DNA of 64,000 bases from Apricaphanius iberus (GCA_028564705.1 JAPXFQ010002919.1:744001-808000); one strand, 5' to 3'. Shown: positions 12,401-25,500, numbered from the stretch's first letter. Numbers and translations are program-made. The notes: generated from the letters alone by a model not told the origin.

Positions 12401-15400
12401 CGCACAAAAGCAGCTGCCTCAATAGTTTAGCTCCATCATACATAAGATATCTTATTGTTCCATATGTTTCCAATATATTATTTAACTCTGACTTTAGGGT
12501 TACTGGTAGTTCCTAGGATTTCTAAAAGAAGAATGGGAGGCAGATCTTTTAGTAATCACGCTCCTCTCCAGTGGAACTAGCTCAGAGTTTTAGCATGAGG
12601 CAGAGACACAGTCTATTTTTAAGACTAGGCTTAAAACTCTCCTCTTTGATAAAGGTTATAGCTAGAATGGTCACGCCCTTCTACTTCCGGTCCATGGGTC
12701 CGGAAGTTCTTTTTTGATCCCATTTGAAATTGTCTATTGATCGAACATATGCTCTCTGTGAATTAAGAAATTTTGATGCAGAGAAAACGCTGATCTTCAA
12801 ATGGCGGCAAAGGTTATTTTAGGTTTAGCGTAAAAACCATTCGCAGACTACAACTGCAGAAGAAGAAAGAGACAATGTGCCGTAGCCTCCAAAACGAAGG
12901 AATGAGCATCAAACACCGAGAAAACCACCAAAAATCTGACCATGTGGAAAGCCACAGCTATGCCAGGGGTGAAGCAGTCGGTGGAGTGAGAGCCAGCATG
13001 CGCGAGAAGCTCTACAAGCTCTCCTTGAGTGTTTTACCTGCTATAGCTAGCTAGCTTTGTGACGTCATATGTGGGACTTCTGACTACTGATTTGTTGGCA
13101 TTTTAATTTAGCCTTTTTACAATCGAATAAATCACTTGACAAACAAAGTCGAAATGCACATCATATAAATTGAGGAACAACGTGTGTGTGAACCGGGACG
13201 TAAGACAAAGCGGACTAGAAAATACTGAATAAAAAAAATAAGCAGAAGAAAATTTAGGAAGAAATACAAGAAAAACTTTAAGAAAAGAAAATGCAGTGTA
13301 TACAGCCAAGTTCTGCTGGAGGTTTCTTTCTGTTAAAGGGGAGTTTTTCTTCTCTATTGTCGCTATATTCTTGCTCAGTATGAGGGATTGCTGATTGGAA
13401 TGTTTGTATTGAAATTATATTTGATTTAAGTAAAATCAAAGTCACTTTAAGATTAATTCTAATTTAGTTTTATTACCCGTCTAAGCATTTATTTAGAAAA
13501 TGGCAGCAAAATTTAGCACATTCTCACAGTAAGGAAGAGCTCACCATCTGAATAGCAGCACTTCGACCTTAGCTGCACCCAACAGGGTCTTCTGTGCATT
13601 ACTAAACTGCTCATACACCCCCAAAACCCAAACACTTTCACAGTGGGACCAAAGCAGAGCCATGTTCTTTGTTTTGATTTAGCAACTGAGTCCATTTTTA
13701 AAACTCAGACCAAAGGAAATGAATCATTTATCATTAGTCAACAGACTGACAGCCTCAGATTTGAATACAAGAGAGCAAGGCTTTAGGCGCCTGAAGGGTA
13801 ATCTCACCCTTAGTCAAAGAATGCGGACCCTTGTCTGGGTTTACAGCTTAATGGACGCTGGATCTAAACTCTAGGGGCTGCTCAGCCATGCACATTATTG
13901 CCAGGCTAAAAACACCAGAACTGGCACAACAGGCACAGTCATTCGCCACCAACAGACTGACCATGCCGGATGAGTGACTGAGCATAGACTTACCGTTTGT
14001 TCAGCACCATGTTTCCCAGCTTGAGGTCTCTGTGCACAATGTTTTTCTGCAGGGGGGAAAATGGGAAGGACAAAAAGTAGTATGGTCACATTGTGCTCAA
14101 TGAATCATTGACATAACACGAATCAGTCTTTGGGAGTGGCACATGTGGCTGGGAAGTGAGTAATCCGAAAAATATCATAACCAACAACAACAAAGAAGGC
14201 TGTAGTGTGAAAGTTTTCTCCACTGATGAAGAACTGAGGAAATTGAACAGATTCTTTAGCACACGTGCACTGGTGTAATGGGACGAACCTTATGGAGGGC
14301 CTCCACCACGCGTACAACGTCGTAGAAGATGACGATAGCTTCGCGCTCGCTCAGCCTCTTCTCCTTGATGACGTAATGCTGGAGGTTTATTAGATCTGCC
14401 GTCTTGTCGCTGAAATCGTGAGCACAGAGGCAGTCCAGCACGAGGCAGATCCGTTTCTTCATCTTACGCACTTTGTTGGCCTCCAGGTCCTCCACTATTT
14501 CATAGGCGCGATCCTGAATCCAGAAATAAGAACATGTTAGGGGAGAGCTTGTCCAAGGACAAATTTTTGACCTCAGGGTAACTATCTGTAACTTTTTTCC
14601 AATTGTCTGAAAGGTATATACATGTTCCTCAGTACTAAAAAGTACAATTCTGTACTATTTCTTAGGCCACGTCCACGCTAAGCTGGATAATGCCTTAAAC
14701 GAATAATTATTTAGTCTACACCCCCCTATCGTCCACACTAACCCGGCGTCGTTTAAGGTCTGTGGTCGGATAACTATTAGCCGGGTAAGAGAGCCGTGTA
14801 AATCTTAATTCAACGGCTAAACGAGCTAGTGTGGACAGCTTCCCCGGATAATGAAAGGAAGTGGCGTCAATGAATGCTGCGTCAATATCAATACGACACT
14901 ACAGACAAAGACAAAAGCGAAGAGTAATAAATCGATCTCGTCGTCTGTCCGCACCAAAAACTCTCTTCTTCTGAGCAGCTATTGTTCTCTTTGTTTAACG
15001 GGACAAGCAGATATGTACTGTGCTGTAGAGCTTCTTGTATATATTATGTAGGTGCTGGCGTCACGTAGGTTATACGCGTTTTCCGTTCGTCTTTTCGCGC
15101 ATGCCCAGTATTTGCACAGGTCTGTATGGGATTGCGCAACCATGGGAACTTAAACGGACCTTAAACGGGGCGTAAATGCTCGTGTTGAGTGGATAACATT
15201 AGGCGTCTAACTCCCTGTATAACCTTACCGGCTTAGTGTGGACGTAGCCTTAGATAGGGTACAATTTCTGCAGATAGTCTTTTTCACCATTTCACCATTT
15301 TATTTTAAGGTTTATTAATCGAAAATAATTTTACAATGATCTTTCTTTGCTTTAAAATGGTGAACTGATTTAGAACATTTTGCTATACCACCAAAAATAT

Positions 15401-18233
15401 TAGGATAAATTGCAAAAATTATTTGTGCAAGAGGAATGTATCCTTCTAGAGGAGATAATGTCAAGTCAATAATGACTGGCTGTCATGGTAGCGCTGATAA
15501 AAGGTAAAGAATATAGGGGTGCAAAGAGGTACCTTCGAGGGTATCCACAAGACATACAATTCTGTACTTTTTACACTAATTTCTGAGTGTGTAAGGAAGC
15601 CCTTGATAGTGATGAGAATCTGTCTATTCTGGGCTAATACAGTAAAGACGTTCTGTTCTTTCCTTATAAGTGTTCAACCCCTGTTTGCTTGGAATTTAAA
15701 ATATCAGCAGCTTTAGGGAGTCCAACTTTTCTAAGATATAAAGAGAACTACAAATCACCAATACAAGATGATACAGTCAGTTTTCAGGACACCATGTTTA
15801 TTTTTTCATTTGTTTTAAATAACTAGTAAAACCTGTTATGCAGGGTCTCCTCTCTCACACATTGGCATGACAGCACCCCAGCACCTAATCTAAATAATGA
15901 ATGATCAGCCTTGTTAGGAAGGCTGTAAAAATATATTTTTAATCCTGTTCTTACATCTTCTTGTATTACAGTAATTTAAGAAAAATCAGAATCAGCCAAA
16001 ATATTTATCAACTATGGCTGTTGGAAAAAAAAATAAATTCTGAATTGATTCTTATAAAACTAAGAATCAAACTGATTACCAAGTACAAATAACTGTTTAA
16101 TTGTTGAACAGTCTGCCCTGTTTTAGAGGTAAAACAGGAATAAAAAAAATCCTAACAACCGTTTTGAGGCTAATTCTGAAAGTATTAATATAGTTTTTTT
16201 TCTGGTAAACTGCTACTCATGCAGTGTTAAGTCATTGAATTACAAGCATATAATTAAAATAACAGCTCAAAAAACGTTTTTAATACCAGTGACCATATCT
16301 ATATTAAACAGACTGAATCGGATCAAATCGTGATAATCCATTCATGAAAATGTAATCGATACCCAGCCCTATTATCAACAGCTTTACAAAAACTGGATGC
16401 TCAAAAGAATCTGCCACATAATTATGGTACGCGAGTCAGAAATCTGCATTTGGTAGTAAATGTGGTTTAAAAAAAAAAAAGACAAGAAAGGTAATTCTAT
16501 TCTTAAGACTCAAGCTAATGTAGACCGTTTTCTATTGATTTCTGTATCAGGTTAACAGTTTTCCTTTTGATGCTGCCGGCGTCCCTGGAAGAATCAACTA
16601 TCAACTGGTTCCCAGACAGTGGAGATGGCAATCTAATCAATACTGCGGGCCTAAATGAATCCGCCTTAATGCTGCTATTCTAGGAACACTAACAAAGTGA
16701 AACAGAATGTGAATGGGAGGACTGAATGAGAGAGAACGCTGATGGAACAATAAAGTTAAAGCGGAGGGCAGATGGGACGGCAGGTGAAGAAGGGGGAAGG
16801 GTTTCTGTGAAAAGAGCAGATAAATATAGCTTCTAATGGGGTTTCTACTTCCTACTGAAACATCGCAAATAAGGAAAGTACTGGCAGCTGGGTTGACTAA
16901 TGACAAACCTGCTGCTTCTTCTACAGATCAAACTGTTACCAGCGCTGGTGTTGTTAAACACATTAATAGCTATAAAGAAACATGGACTTTGCCAGAGGGA
17001 TGATTTAGAAAGCTCAAACACAGAATTCCTATTAAAAAGAAAAACAAATGTATTAATTTTCCGACTGTTATTCCAACCCTACCAGGAGACATAGGTTAGG
17101 TGAAAAAGACACGCAGATCCGAATCTACCTGAAAGAGGCCATGATGGTGAACCACACCATCCTGGTTGTGCAGCAGAGAAAGCAGAGAGTATTCTGTGTG
17201 CAACAGCATCTTCCCTTGCCTCTCCTCCTGGGTCTCCCCTGCAGAGTCCACTCGCTCCTCCAGCGTCAGGATCTGCACAACAACAAACATTAAAAAAAAG
17301 AGATCCAGGTGGATTAAAAACAAGAAATCTTAGTCCTGTGATTGCAGTGGTTCAACTCTGACATTTCCTGTGCAATATTTGCTTTGTTTCAACGTCTTGG
17401 AGGGTAAACAACCAAAACTGGCGCACATTTGCTTTTTTTTGCCAGACTTGAAAAGGGGGGACAAAAAAAAACACACGCAGCATGCGAAGGTAGGCAACAT
17501 TTTAACGGTTGAGATTCAAACCTGGGTTTTGAAACAACTGAAATCACAGGAGACCCTCAAACGTGACTGAATAAATCAGACTTACTTTGAGTTGATAGAA
17601 GTCGTCTGTGCCATCTTTTCTGGCCAAACACTGGACTATGCTCGGTACTGGTGAGTTGCCCAGGCGAGGTCCTGCAAGGGCGAGAAAAGGAACAGCTGCA
17701 TGACCAAAAGGCAGTCTACGCTGCTGGTGTGTTTGCTCTCACCAAAACTCATTAAGGAGGGTTTCTGCATCTATCCATTAACACCCCGAGTGTAAGGTTT
17801 GCTTTGGCAGAACACAGACAAATTTCAGGGGGAGAAAAAAACCAAGTGTGCCCCAGCGTAAGCTTGATGCTTTCTGGCCAGTGTCACGAGGATCAGCGAA
17901 ATTCTTCAAATTCTTGTCTCAGGCGTGTGTAAGTCCACAGCATGCTCACATAGGCACCCTACAACTTATCCGCACCAACAGTTTGCCTTCATTTTCTGCA
18001 GCTTATGCATGGCAGCAACACACGCTGCATTTATTCATCAAACACTGAATCTCCTCAAAATGTTCAGCAAAATATTTGGGGGAACAAAACAACAACACAG
18101 TAGCAGCTTCCGTACCAAGGATGAAGGGGCCGGCTCTCTTGGCGTTACTGCCAGATATCCCAGGACACTGCAGCTTGCTGGCTCTGCCTGATGTCTCTCC
18201 AGCCCCCCTCTCTGACGAGCGCCGTTTGGACAT
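3430..18233 (-). CDS. stk40: Serine/threonine kinase 40 (pseudokinase), complete coding region in 10 exons
   Basis: Coding exons on the minus strand, in order: 18116-18233, 17586-17671, 17129-17272, 14289-14513, 13994-14046, 8085-8200, 6133-6277, 5752-5871, 5541-5625, 3430-3648. All junctions are GT-AG and in phase, giving 436 residues against 435 in human STK40. The start ATG (18231-18233) lies in a good context and the N-terminus has the family's KRR...GAGETS segment. The protein kinase fold covers roughly residues 38-330: a degenerate glycine loop (LGPRLG), HRDLKLGN at 196-203, NFC at 217-219 where an active kinase has DFG, and SDMWALG in the helical lobe. Human STK40 is known as a pseudokinase that binds the E3 ligase COP1; the VPD in exon 5541-5625 is a possible COP1-type VP motif (inference). 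A conserved tail after the kinase fold ends in FLRK. Introns hold LINE, hAT-like and Harbinger-like insertions. Confidence 0.96.
4030..4094. mobile_element. Terminal fragment of a Tc1-like transposon
   Basis: The stretch ends in AGCAAGGCACTG followed by TA (4095-4096), the same terminus seen in the larger Tc1-like copies at 33800-34937 and 49711-52429. Only the right inverted-repeat region is recognisable. It lies in a stk40 intron. Confidence 0.6.
4660..4865. repeat. Dispersed fish repeat fragment
   Basis: The segment carries the phrases GGGAGAACATGCAAACTCCA and GGAATCGAACCCAGGACCTT, which recur throughout teleost genomes inside old interspersed repeats. The tail is tRNA-like in appearance, but no cloverleaf can be supported. 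I do not assign a family. Confidence 0.5.
5146..5490. mobile_element. Non-autonomous hAT-like MITE
   Basis: The ends are inverted copies: AGGAATGCACTGATATCGG at the left and, read on the minus strand from the right, AGGAATGCAACAGTG. The inside is AT-rich with scattered CGATA/TATCG words, typical of the teleost hAT MITEs that begin (A)GG(A/G)(A/G)TGCAC(C/T)GAT. A related but truncated copy lies at 62383-62562. No clear 8-bp target duplication survives because the flanks are poly(A). Confidence 0.55.
8751..8948 (-). pseudogene. LINE (L2/CR1-type) reverse transcriptase C-terminal fragment
   Basis: The minus-strand frame reads a recognisable LINE tail: an IDCCNSVLTGL segment, LIQNSAAC, then HITLSTKAQRIDLKILLLLYKSLNG-like words that end the reverse transcriptase/thumb region of non-LTR elements. 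The usual tryptophan-containing segment between HIT and the I-D-K-I-L-L motif is shortened, and there is no catalytic F-A-D-D box in reach. It is a dead fragment in a stk40 intron. Confidence 0.75.
11863..11886 (+). repeat. Short interstitial telomere-type repeat
   Basis: Three to four units of GGGTTA occur in a row with one extra G. This equals the vertebrate telomere unit TTAGGG. It is very short and lies inside a stk40 intron. Confidence 0.8.
12560..12665 (+). pseudogene. LINE ORF2 3' end fragment
   Basis: The plus-strand frame around 12613 reads S-I-F-K-T-R-L-K-T-L-L-F-D-K-G-Y-S, the extreme C-terminal signature of teleost L2-type LINE ORF2 proteins. The matching LINE 3' UTR phrase appears only 650 bp further on (13311-13430), so foreign sequence or a rearrangement separates the two parts. 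Confidence 0.6.
12666..13310. other. Unassigned insert splitting a LINE copy, promoter-like motifs
   Basis: This interval separates two pieces of a LINE. It contains a near-palindromic pair of ETS-type sites (ACTTCCGG...CCGGAAGT, 12683-12707), an AAATGGCGGC word near 12798 and a perfect CRE (TGACGTCA, 13060-13067). No clear terminal repeats or target duplication were found. Two short open frames resemble no known family. Confidence 0.35.
13311..13430 (+). repeat. LINE 3' UTR fragment
   Basis: The phrase TTCTGCTGGAGGTTTCTT, followed by a GGGAGTTTTTCTT run and GCTCAGTATGAGGGATTGCT, is a common teleost interspersed repeat found after L2-type LINE ORFs. It lies in the same orientation as the fragment at 12560-12665. 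Confidence 0.55.
14665..15249. mobile_element. PIF/Harbinger-like MITE with TTA target duplication
   Basis: The left end is GGCCACGTCCACGCTAAGC and the right end read on the minus strand is GGCTACGTCCACACTAAGC. The element is flanked by TTA on both sides (14662-14664 and 15250-15252), the 3-bp target duplication of the PIF/Harbinger superfamily. At 585 bp with no transposase frame, it is non-autonomous. It is more G+C-rich than its surroundings and sits in a stk40 intron. Confidence 0.7.
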
Positions 18234-18242
18234 ACTGGAGCT
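18234..18242 (-). other. stk40: stk40 5' UTR part of first coding exon
   Basis: The acceptor CTGCAG lies just upstream on the minus strand, so the exon starts at 18242 with nine bases before the ATG. Use of the next AG would start it at 18240. The rest of the 5' UTR must be in an upstream exon. Confidence 0.6.
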
Positions 18243-19771
18243 CTGCAGGGTACAAATCTGATTAGCTCATGGGATAAAGATAGCAAAGTAAAAATGAAAG
18301 CGCACACATGTGACAAGAACAACAACTCACTCTAACTGATTGAGGGGAGAAGGAAAAAACATGCAGTAATAAAGAGGCATTCATTGTTCTAAAAAGAAGA
18401 ATATTCTCAAAGCTTTAGGAGAAGTTAAGCCAATGAAATTAGAAGTGGAAAGGGCTAAAGTTCATGGTAGCTCTGCCCAGCCCATTTCAAATTTCCCTCC
18501 CCCTCACATTTACACACCTCAGCGTGAATAAGAGACCATTACGGCTCCATTAAGAATAACGGCTGCTGGCGTCAAGGCCGGCACCTCAGTTCTGACCTCT
18601 GTTTTAGCCACAGTGGTTGTGTCACAATCTGAGATTTAAAACAGAAGGCGCGTACACGCAAATGAATGGCTCTAGCACAGAACTGATTGATTTTTTTCTT
18701 CTTCAAACAGAACCATTTTAATTTCACTTGAGTCTCTAATCCTGAGCTTTTCCGGTTTTAGAAAAAAAAAAGCTCACTCTTTAATCTGCTGGGTTTTTTA
18801 TCACAGAATCTGTGCAAAGAGCTTATCTAGCCTTTAAACCTGAATGCATGTTATAACACGATCGAAAAGTAAAAGCATAGAGCGGACGCTCAAGAATAAG
18901 GAAGCAAAGGTTCAGATCCAGACAGGAGTAGTGACAGTGTGACACATCGTTGTTTAACCAACTATTTCAACCGACGCTGCGGCTCTCGTCCACCTCCCAG
19001 AAAAATCAGCGTGAGAGGTGAGCTGTGTTTACTGATACCGAGCGATGTGTGATGAAATGCCATCTGTTTCCCGTAATAGGGAAGTAGAGCCCTGAACCGA
19101 GAGGAATGATTCATCCCACCGTCGTCCCAAGTTTTCATTCAACAGAAATACTTCTGTGTTCGGATACCAATCTTCCAGGAATGCCAAAACGTTTTCACCT
19201 TGCATTCCCAGAAGGCCCAGGGAGGAACAGAAGCACATGTTGTCACACTACATTTGACGATTCCTGTAAAAGGAAAAATGCCTCTGTTCCAACATCCACA
19301 CATCAGAAACAATGCACTAAAGCAGGCGGAAGAGATAAAAACATGACACTTTGAAACTGTTTTGCATATCTGCTGAATCCCAAAGTTTCTTTTTAACGAT
19401 TTAGGAAACCTTTTTTGTTGCAAAACCAATTCCGCCTGGTTGGCAATCCGTGCCTCGGAGGAGGCAGGACAGTTGGCTATTCAGTACGGATTAGCATGAA
19501 TTTTCACTTCCGTGAGGCTTTTTATGATCCCAGACAGCAGACAGTGGCATCATCATCATGTCTCTCTCCCTTTCTGGTAGTCATCACCCACCAAGTCTGA
19601 TGAGTTGAGTTTTTTCTGAAGGCGTTTATGGCACAAGTCAGAGTGACACCAAGTCACGCTGTGAATAGCAGGATAACATCTTACTCTAGTGGACAAAAAG
19701 AGGCGGCTCAACAGGTAAGGTGCCTCACAATGCGGCTGGACCATTCAATGAAGCAGATGGAGTCGCATTTA

Positions 19772-20180
19772 AACCAGAGATGCACCAATCAACCGGCTGG
19801 AGACCGCAATCTGAAAAACGTCCCTCTTTTGAAATTTAAATGAAGACTTACTTGAATGAAGACTCCATTCGTTAAATTAATCCTAACAAACAACCCCAAC
19901 AACTTTCAGTTTGAAGCAACGTTATGTAGTTTGATTAAATCAGATAAGAGACGTATACTTCAATGGATCAAAGCGGATAATCCTTTAATTCCATTTTTTC
20001 ACTTATTTAATATCTTTAATTAATTAAAGACGTAAATGACAGATGCACCAATCAACCAGAATTTTTTTGAGTTTCCCTCGATCGCCTCCACATGGTCAAA
20101 TCTAGAGGTGCACCGACAAAAGGGCCTCGATAACGAAATAGCAGCTGATATCTCCATGTGAAAATGAACATACTTACTCG
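19772..20180. repeat. Degenerate hAT-MITE pieces
   Basis: Three hAT-type termini occur close together: AGATGCACCAATCAACCGG (19777), AGATGCACCAATCAACCAG (20041) and AGAGGTGCACCGAC (20104). They suggest insertions of related MITEs into each other. The borders cannot be fixed by eye. Confidence 0.4.
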
Positions 20181-22220
20181 AAAATCTGGTGGTAAAATGA
20201 AAGCAAAACATTGCTATGGAACAATATTTCGGGGAAATTAGGTCAAAGAAGGTATAGAGTTGTTGTTTTTTCAAAATTAGATAAACGAAAGACCAAAGGA
20301 AGAAATACGATTGTGTAATTCAAATGGGAATGCTAAAAAATGTTTATCCATATATGAGAACAGTACCTCATATCCAGGTCAAACTGGTTTGAATTGTTTT
20401 TGTACAATAAAATAGATTAATTGAAGTAATCTGTGTTGAGCATAAAAAAAAAAGGTATTGTCAGGTTTTCCTAAGGATCGGTTATTCGGTGCAAACCTTA
20501 ATCCTGAAAATACTTTATTCCCCCCTTTCTTCCAAAATGTATAAAACTTAAAAAGATCTAGAGTAAGTACCTTCATGCAATTTATTCAATGTTTAATAAA
20601 AAAAAAAAATTTTTTTTTTATTCATATTTCCGAACAATCACTAATCCCTTGGTGAAAGAACCTGCAGCACATTTAGCCTAGTACATCACGTGTTGCCGCC
20701 TTTGGGTCAGACGTGAAAGAAAACCACACATCTGTGTCGGCCAGAAAACACTCTCCTCTCTAATGTCAAACACAAGGTGGGTAGTTTGACAGCTGAATGA
20801 AAAAAATGTAGTTTACCCATGTGATCAGTCAACAAAATCGTCAATGAGTCAGCCTGAGATAGAAATTTATCGAGTTTCCCTTGATCTACCTATCAACATT
20901 TCATTTTCAAGGAAACCACCAAGAGTAAAATAAGGGTCAGAGACATATACTGTGTGTCTTTCCTACATCTTCTGTTGGACTGAAGACTGCTGCACATTTC
21001 TTCTCCAGTGCCTCACAATTCTTGTTATTTTGGATTAAAAACTCCCGACTCACTGATATAAATGCACAGAGCACAGCAGCCATCAGTCTGCCAGTCGAGA
21101 ACCTGCTGCAGAGCTGTGAAGCCGAACCCAGACACATCTGAAAAAGCAAAAGGTCGACGCAACCAACCCTTGCGCGCTGACCTAAATGACATCAGCACGA
21201 TGACAGCTACCCTCTTCTAAACACTGCTGCACACAGCAAGTGTGCCTGGCAAACAGGACTGGCTGTGACTGTACCGGAGGGAGGACGAGAACAGATACAG
21301 CCTGTGAATCATATCACTCGAGAAGAGGAGAGACACGCTGCCAGTGCCCACAAGAAATGTGGGCTTCTTTAAATAGGTTCCGAACAAAAACAAGCATGTA
21401 GGTGTCTCACGACTCACCTACCCAGACTCGGTGGCGTGTGTCTGGGCACTGCAAAAAAAAAAAGAAAAGATAAACGATATGCAAAGTTGTGAAACATGTT
21501 TTCAAATATATTATTCATACAGCGTACAGAAAACAACTGGGGCTTTTGGACTCTTCTCCCTGAGCTGTAGACCCCATTTAGTCGTTGAAATAACAAACAC
21601 AGCGACGCAAAGGTCACGCCATTAAAACCACTCGACCGAAACAACTGCATTTTTTCTTCTTCTTTCTTGCACAACGGCTGCCAATCATTGCTTGGTGCCA
21701 TTTTGGGTCCGTAGGGTCTCTGGACACTCCGTTCCGGGGCATCGTGCTGCGTTGAACTGAACGAGTCATGGAGTAAAAGCGCTGACGTTATGCCTTGCAA
21801 GTTGGGACACAGGCGGATCACAACTTGAACAGCACGAACGGTCGGCGACAAATGTTAACTATTTAAATCTTGTGTACACCCTGTGTTTGAAATACGAGCA
21901 AGACTATCATCGGTGCACACGATCTACGTTCCGTCTGTCGGCTAAATGCGTTGCAACTGCCCGGCACTCATGAGCCACACAAAGGGACACACAAACACAA
22001 CGCGGAGCGGGGTGCAAACCTCACAGCCGTTGTTAGCACGAGCACGCCCGAGCTAAAATGCACCAGGGAGGCTTAAACATGGCTGTGGAGGGGGCTCGGT
22101 TAAAGCCAAAGCGAGGTTGAAGTCTGTCGAGCTGCTGGGAGGCCATTTAAACAAAGTACGTTCAACGCTACAGCTGTGAGAGAAGGAGCTAGATAGCAAC
22201 GGAGTCACAGCCTCGCTTAC

Positions 22221-22520
22221 CTCAAAGCCAAAACCGCCGGCTAAGATCTGCGTCGTCCTCCTAAAATATCAACATTTCCCAGGCGGACGCTGTGGTGGGT
22301 ATACGGAGCTCCTCTCTCGGTCGGGGAGAAGCTTCGGAGGTTTTAGTTTCGCGTTGTTTAGACCCTGTTACTGAAATGAGCAATTAAGGAAAAGCCTCCG
22401 CTTCTCGCTGATCGCATCTTTCCACAGCGACAGCACCACCTGACAACGGAGATGACGCACAAAGACCGTTTGATTGACAGCGCCGTCTAGCCAATGGGAG
22501 CCACCGTTTCTCTTTGAATG
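22221..22520 (-). promoter_or_regulatory. stk40: stk40 non-coding first exon and promoter
   Basis: A strong minus-strand donor (TTTGAG|GTAAGC) ends an untranslated exon at 22221. The surrounding 300 bases are richer in G+C and CpG than the rest of the window. A CCAAT box is present near 22494 (GCCAATGGGAG on the plus strand). The transcription start is probably between 22300 and 22400, which is inference. A second donor-like site (TAG|GTGAG, exon edge at 21418) could mark an alternative first exon. Confidence 0.6.
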
Positions 22521-25500
22521 GGCGTTCCCCGGTGATGAAATTCTCTGCATAATAATAATATAATAATACTAAGAAAAAAAAGTTGCTAAATGAAACCATG
22601 ACATCATGGGACTTCTCATTAACCCTTGTGCTGTGATCCAGTCGTATTGACCCATTTAAGTTTTATATTGTAAAATTGTAGTTAATTTGTTCTGATTGAC
22701 CTAACATTCCACCGTTTTGTCCACAAATAGGAATTGAAGACAGAAATTGAAGTCTATTGAGTTGCATCCAATTTTGTCTGTTCAATTAAACTTTTGTAAG
22801 CTATATTCCCGGTCAAAAATGACCACTCATTAGAAATGAATAGGGTGAAACAATTATTACTTTAAAACTATAAAATTAGTTCATGTTCATCCTCAGTTAG
22901 ATGGGCACACAAAGCACACTCACACATCCAAGCATGCACACAAAACCAGTGAATCCTGAGGTCTGCCATGCTGAGGTTGCTGTCACACACGGAAGTCAAA
23001 GAATGGGAACTTCCTCCTGGTCTTCATTCCCCACATGAGAATCAATTCAATTTAGATTTAATTTAATAATCCCAAAGGGAAATTAAATGTTGTATGGCTC
23101 CTTTTTTTAAAAGAAAAAGTAATCTCCAGAAGGTCCTAAGCATCCAACCTGTTTTCCAATGATCTCATATTGTCCATTATGATTGAAGAAGATCGTAAGA
23201 ACATCCTCCTTTTTTCTCTCCTCTTTGCTCCTGCTCTTGATCCATGGTGCCTCCTCTTCAACTCACCAGGATTTTCTGGCTGCAGTTGATATATTTTTTA
23301 ATATTTTGTGGTGTTAAACAGCTGCTTCCAGTTATAAATCACCTTGCGGTCATTGTTATGCATCATAAAAAATGTCTAAAAGTAAAACTAAAGTGTCAGT
23401 GAAACTCATTCACCTGTGCAGCATTCAAAGCCAGAGAGAACTGCTGTCCAAAAAAAAAAAAATATTCCTGCCAGAAATGGAGGAATAAATTATTTAAAAG
23501 ACAAAAAATCCAAATGAAAGTAACAGAGCTACTACAACATGCTGTCCCCTTGACCAATCTCAAAGGGTGGTTTTCAGCTAAACATGAAGGGGAAAATAAT
23601 TCACAAAGACAAGTTTAAGTTGCTAGCCCAGACAGACAGGTTTCTTTTTTTGTTTTTCTTTTATCATTGGTGCTGGTGTGTACAGATTCAAAAGCGTGTC
23701 TACCAGCGGTTTATGGGATGCAGAATCCAGCTGGAATGTTTTTTTTGGAGGTGCCTCCATATCACTCCAAAAATTAGATGTGTTTTCACAGATGATTCAC
23801 TTTTACAGCCAGAACACAAAACCAGCATGTCGTCAGCAAGATAAACTAGCATCGATAAAAGCAGTTTGAGACAAGTGAGTGGAGCATCTACCACTCATGT
23901 ATAACCCAACTTCAAACATCACAGTGGATGAGCACCATGTCACATTTAGGGGATGCTGCCCTTTCAAGTGGTATATTCTAAGCAAGCCATCTAAATATTA
24001 TACAAATAAATTAACATGTGACACCAGGACAAGTTATACCTGGAAACTGCAGATCTGTACTGGGAAACATGCAGAAGGTGTTCCTGAAAAGAACCAAGAG
24101 AAGCGTGTATATAAAACATCTTATTGACTGGTGGTTGTTATTCTTGTAACGCTATTGTTAGCCATTTGTTTAGTTATGAAGACATTGATTTTGGAATACT
24201 GAGAAAAAGGCTAACATGGTCAGCTTTTCAACTCTCATTTAGGTCGTTATTTGTAATTCATTTAAATATAGTTTTTTCTTTCATTTTTTTAAACATGTTT
24301 TAACCTGATTTCCCTTTTAAAGAAGTTTACTTGCACTTTGTACATCTGCTAAATGCTTGAGCTACACGTGAGAACACTGCATTGATTTCCAGAATATTAG
24401 ACAATAAAACACATGGAAGTTGTTTGGGAGGAGGAAAAGCTCAGACTAGAGAGGGTTAAAAACTCAGTATCCAGGAACTTCAGGAGTTGTTTAAGCCACA
24501 TTGTTAGAAAACAATCTGGTCTGATCAATACTTGAAGATAGATCAAAATTGCTTAAGCAGAAGGCGAGTAGACTTCTCTTGTTGCTTGAGGGCATTTCAC
24601 CTGTTATCAGAACAAGTTCTTCAGGTCTGAAGATTAATGTTTACAAACGTGTTAGATTTTTTAGTAAGATGTATGTTGTGTAGGTATTGTGTAATGGTAT
24701 AGCTGGATTCTGACTGATTTCTTGTTGATTTGCCAACAAGGTCAGACAAGGAGGCAGGTTGTTTGAAGTGCTACCCTAAAATACACCCACAGGTGTCTCC
24801 ATTTAACTCAAATGCTTTAAATTAACGTGTTAAAAACTTGCAAAGCAATGCCATCATCATTTGGTCTTGCTGATATTGAAGAAAGACATAGTATTCTTAT
24901 TCTATGTCAAATTCTAACTCTGAAGTAAGATAAAACATATTTTTGGAGTAAAATGGCTAATTTTCTGGGGTGATCACTGCACTGATCTACTTAAATGTTT
25001 AAATTCCTAAAGAAAAATTTGATATTTTACATTCTATACACAAAATTGAAAATATAACTGGATAACAATGATATACTAGCAGTAAAATTATTCATTTGGG
25101 ATAACTACATGAGTCAGTGTAAGTAAATTATGGTGTTCAGTCACTCCTATTATCAAATATATACTTAAAATCTTTACAATAATGAAAATGTAATCTCAGT
25201 CTAATTCTTGTGTGTTAGAAATAGATTCTTCCAACACAAACATTCGCCCCCGAGTGCTCAAAAAAGGTAAGCTCGAGGGTCCTTTACTCTGCAGGCCTGC
25301 ATTTGAGTGCCTGACATTTTGTAGAGCCCACCTATCCTCTTAATTTAGACTCACTGATTAATCTGATATTCCACCCACAGGTAGCAGTTTCCAACCAGTG
25401 GGCAGATGTGACAGACAAGGAGAGAGCAAGTTAAATGGCAGTGCCACATTTGAGTTGCACCAGTCTTCCGGCCTTGACTCAGCAGAGCGTCAACCCCCAG

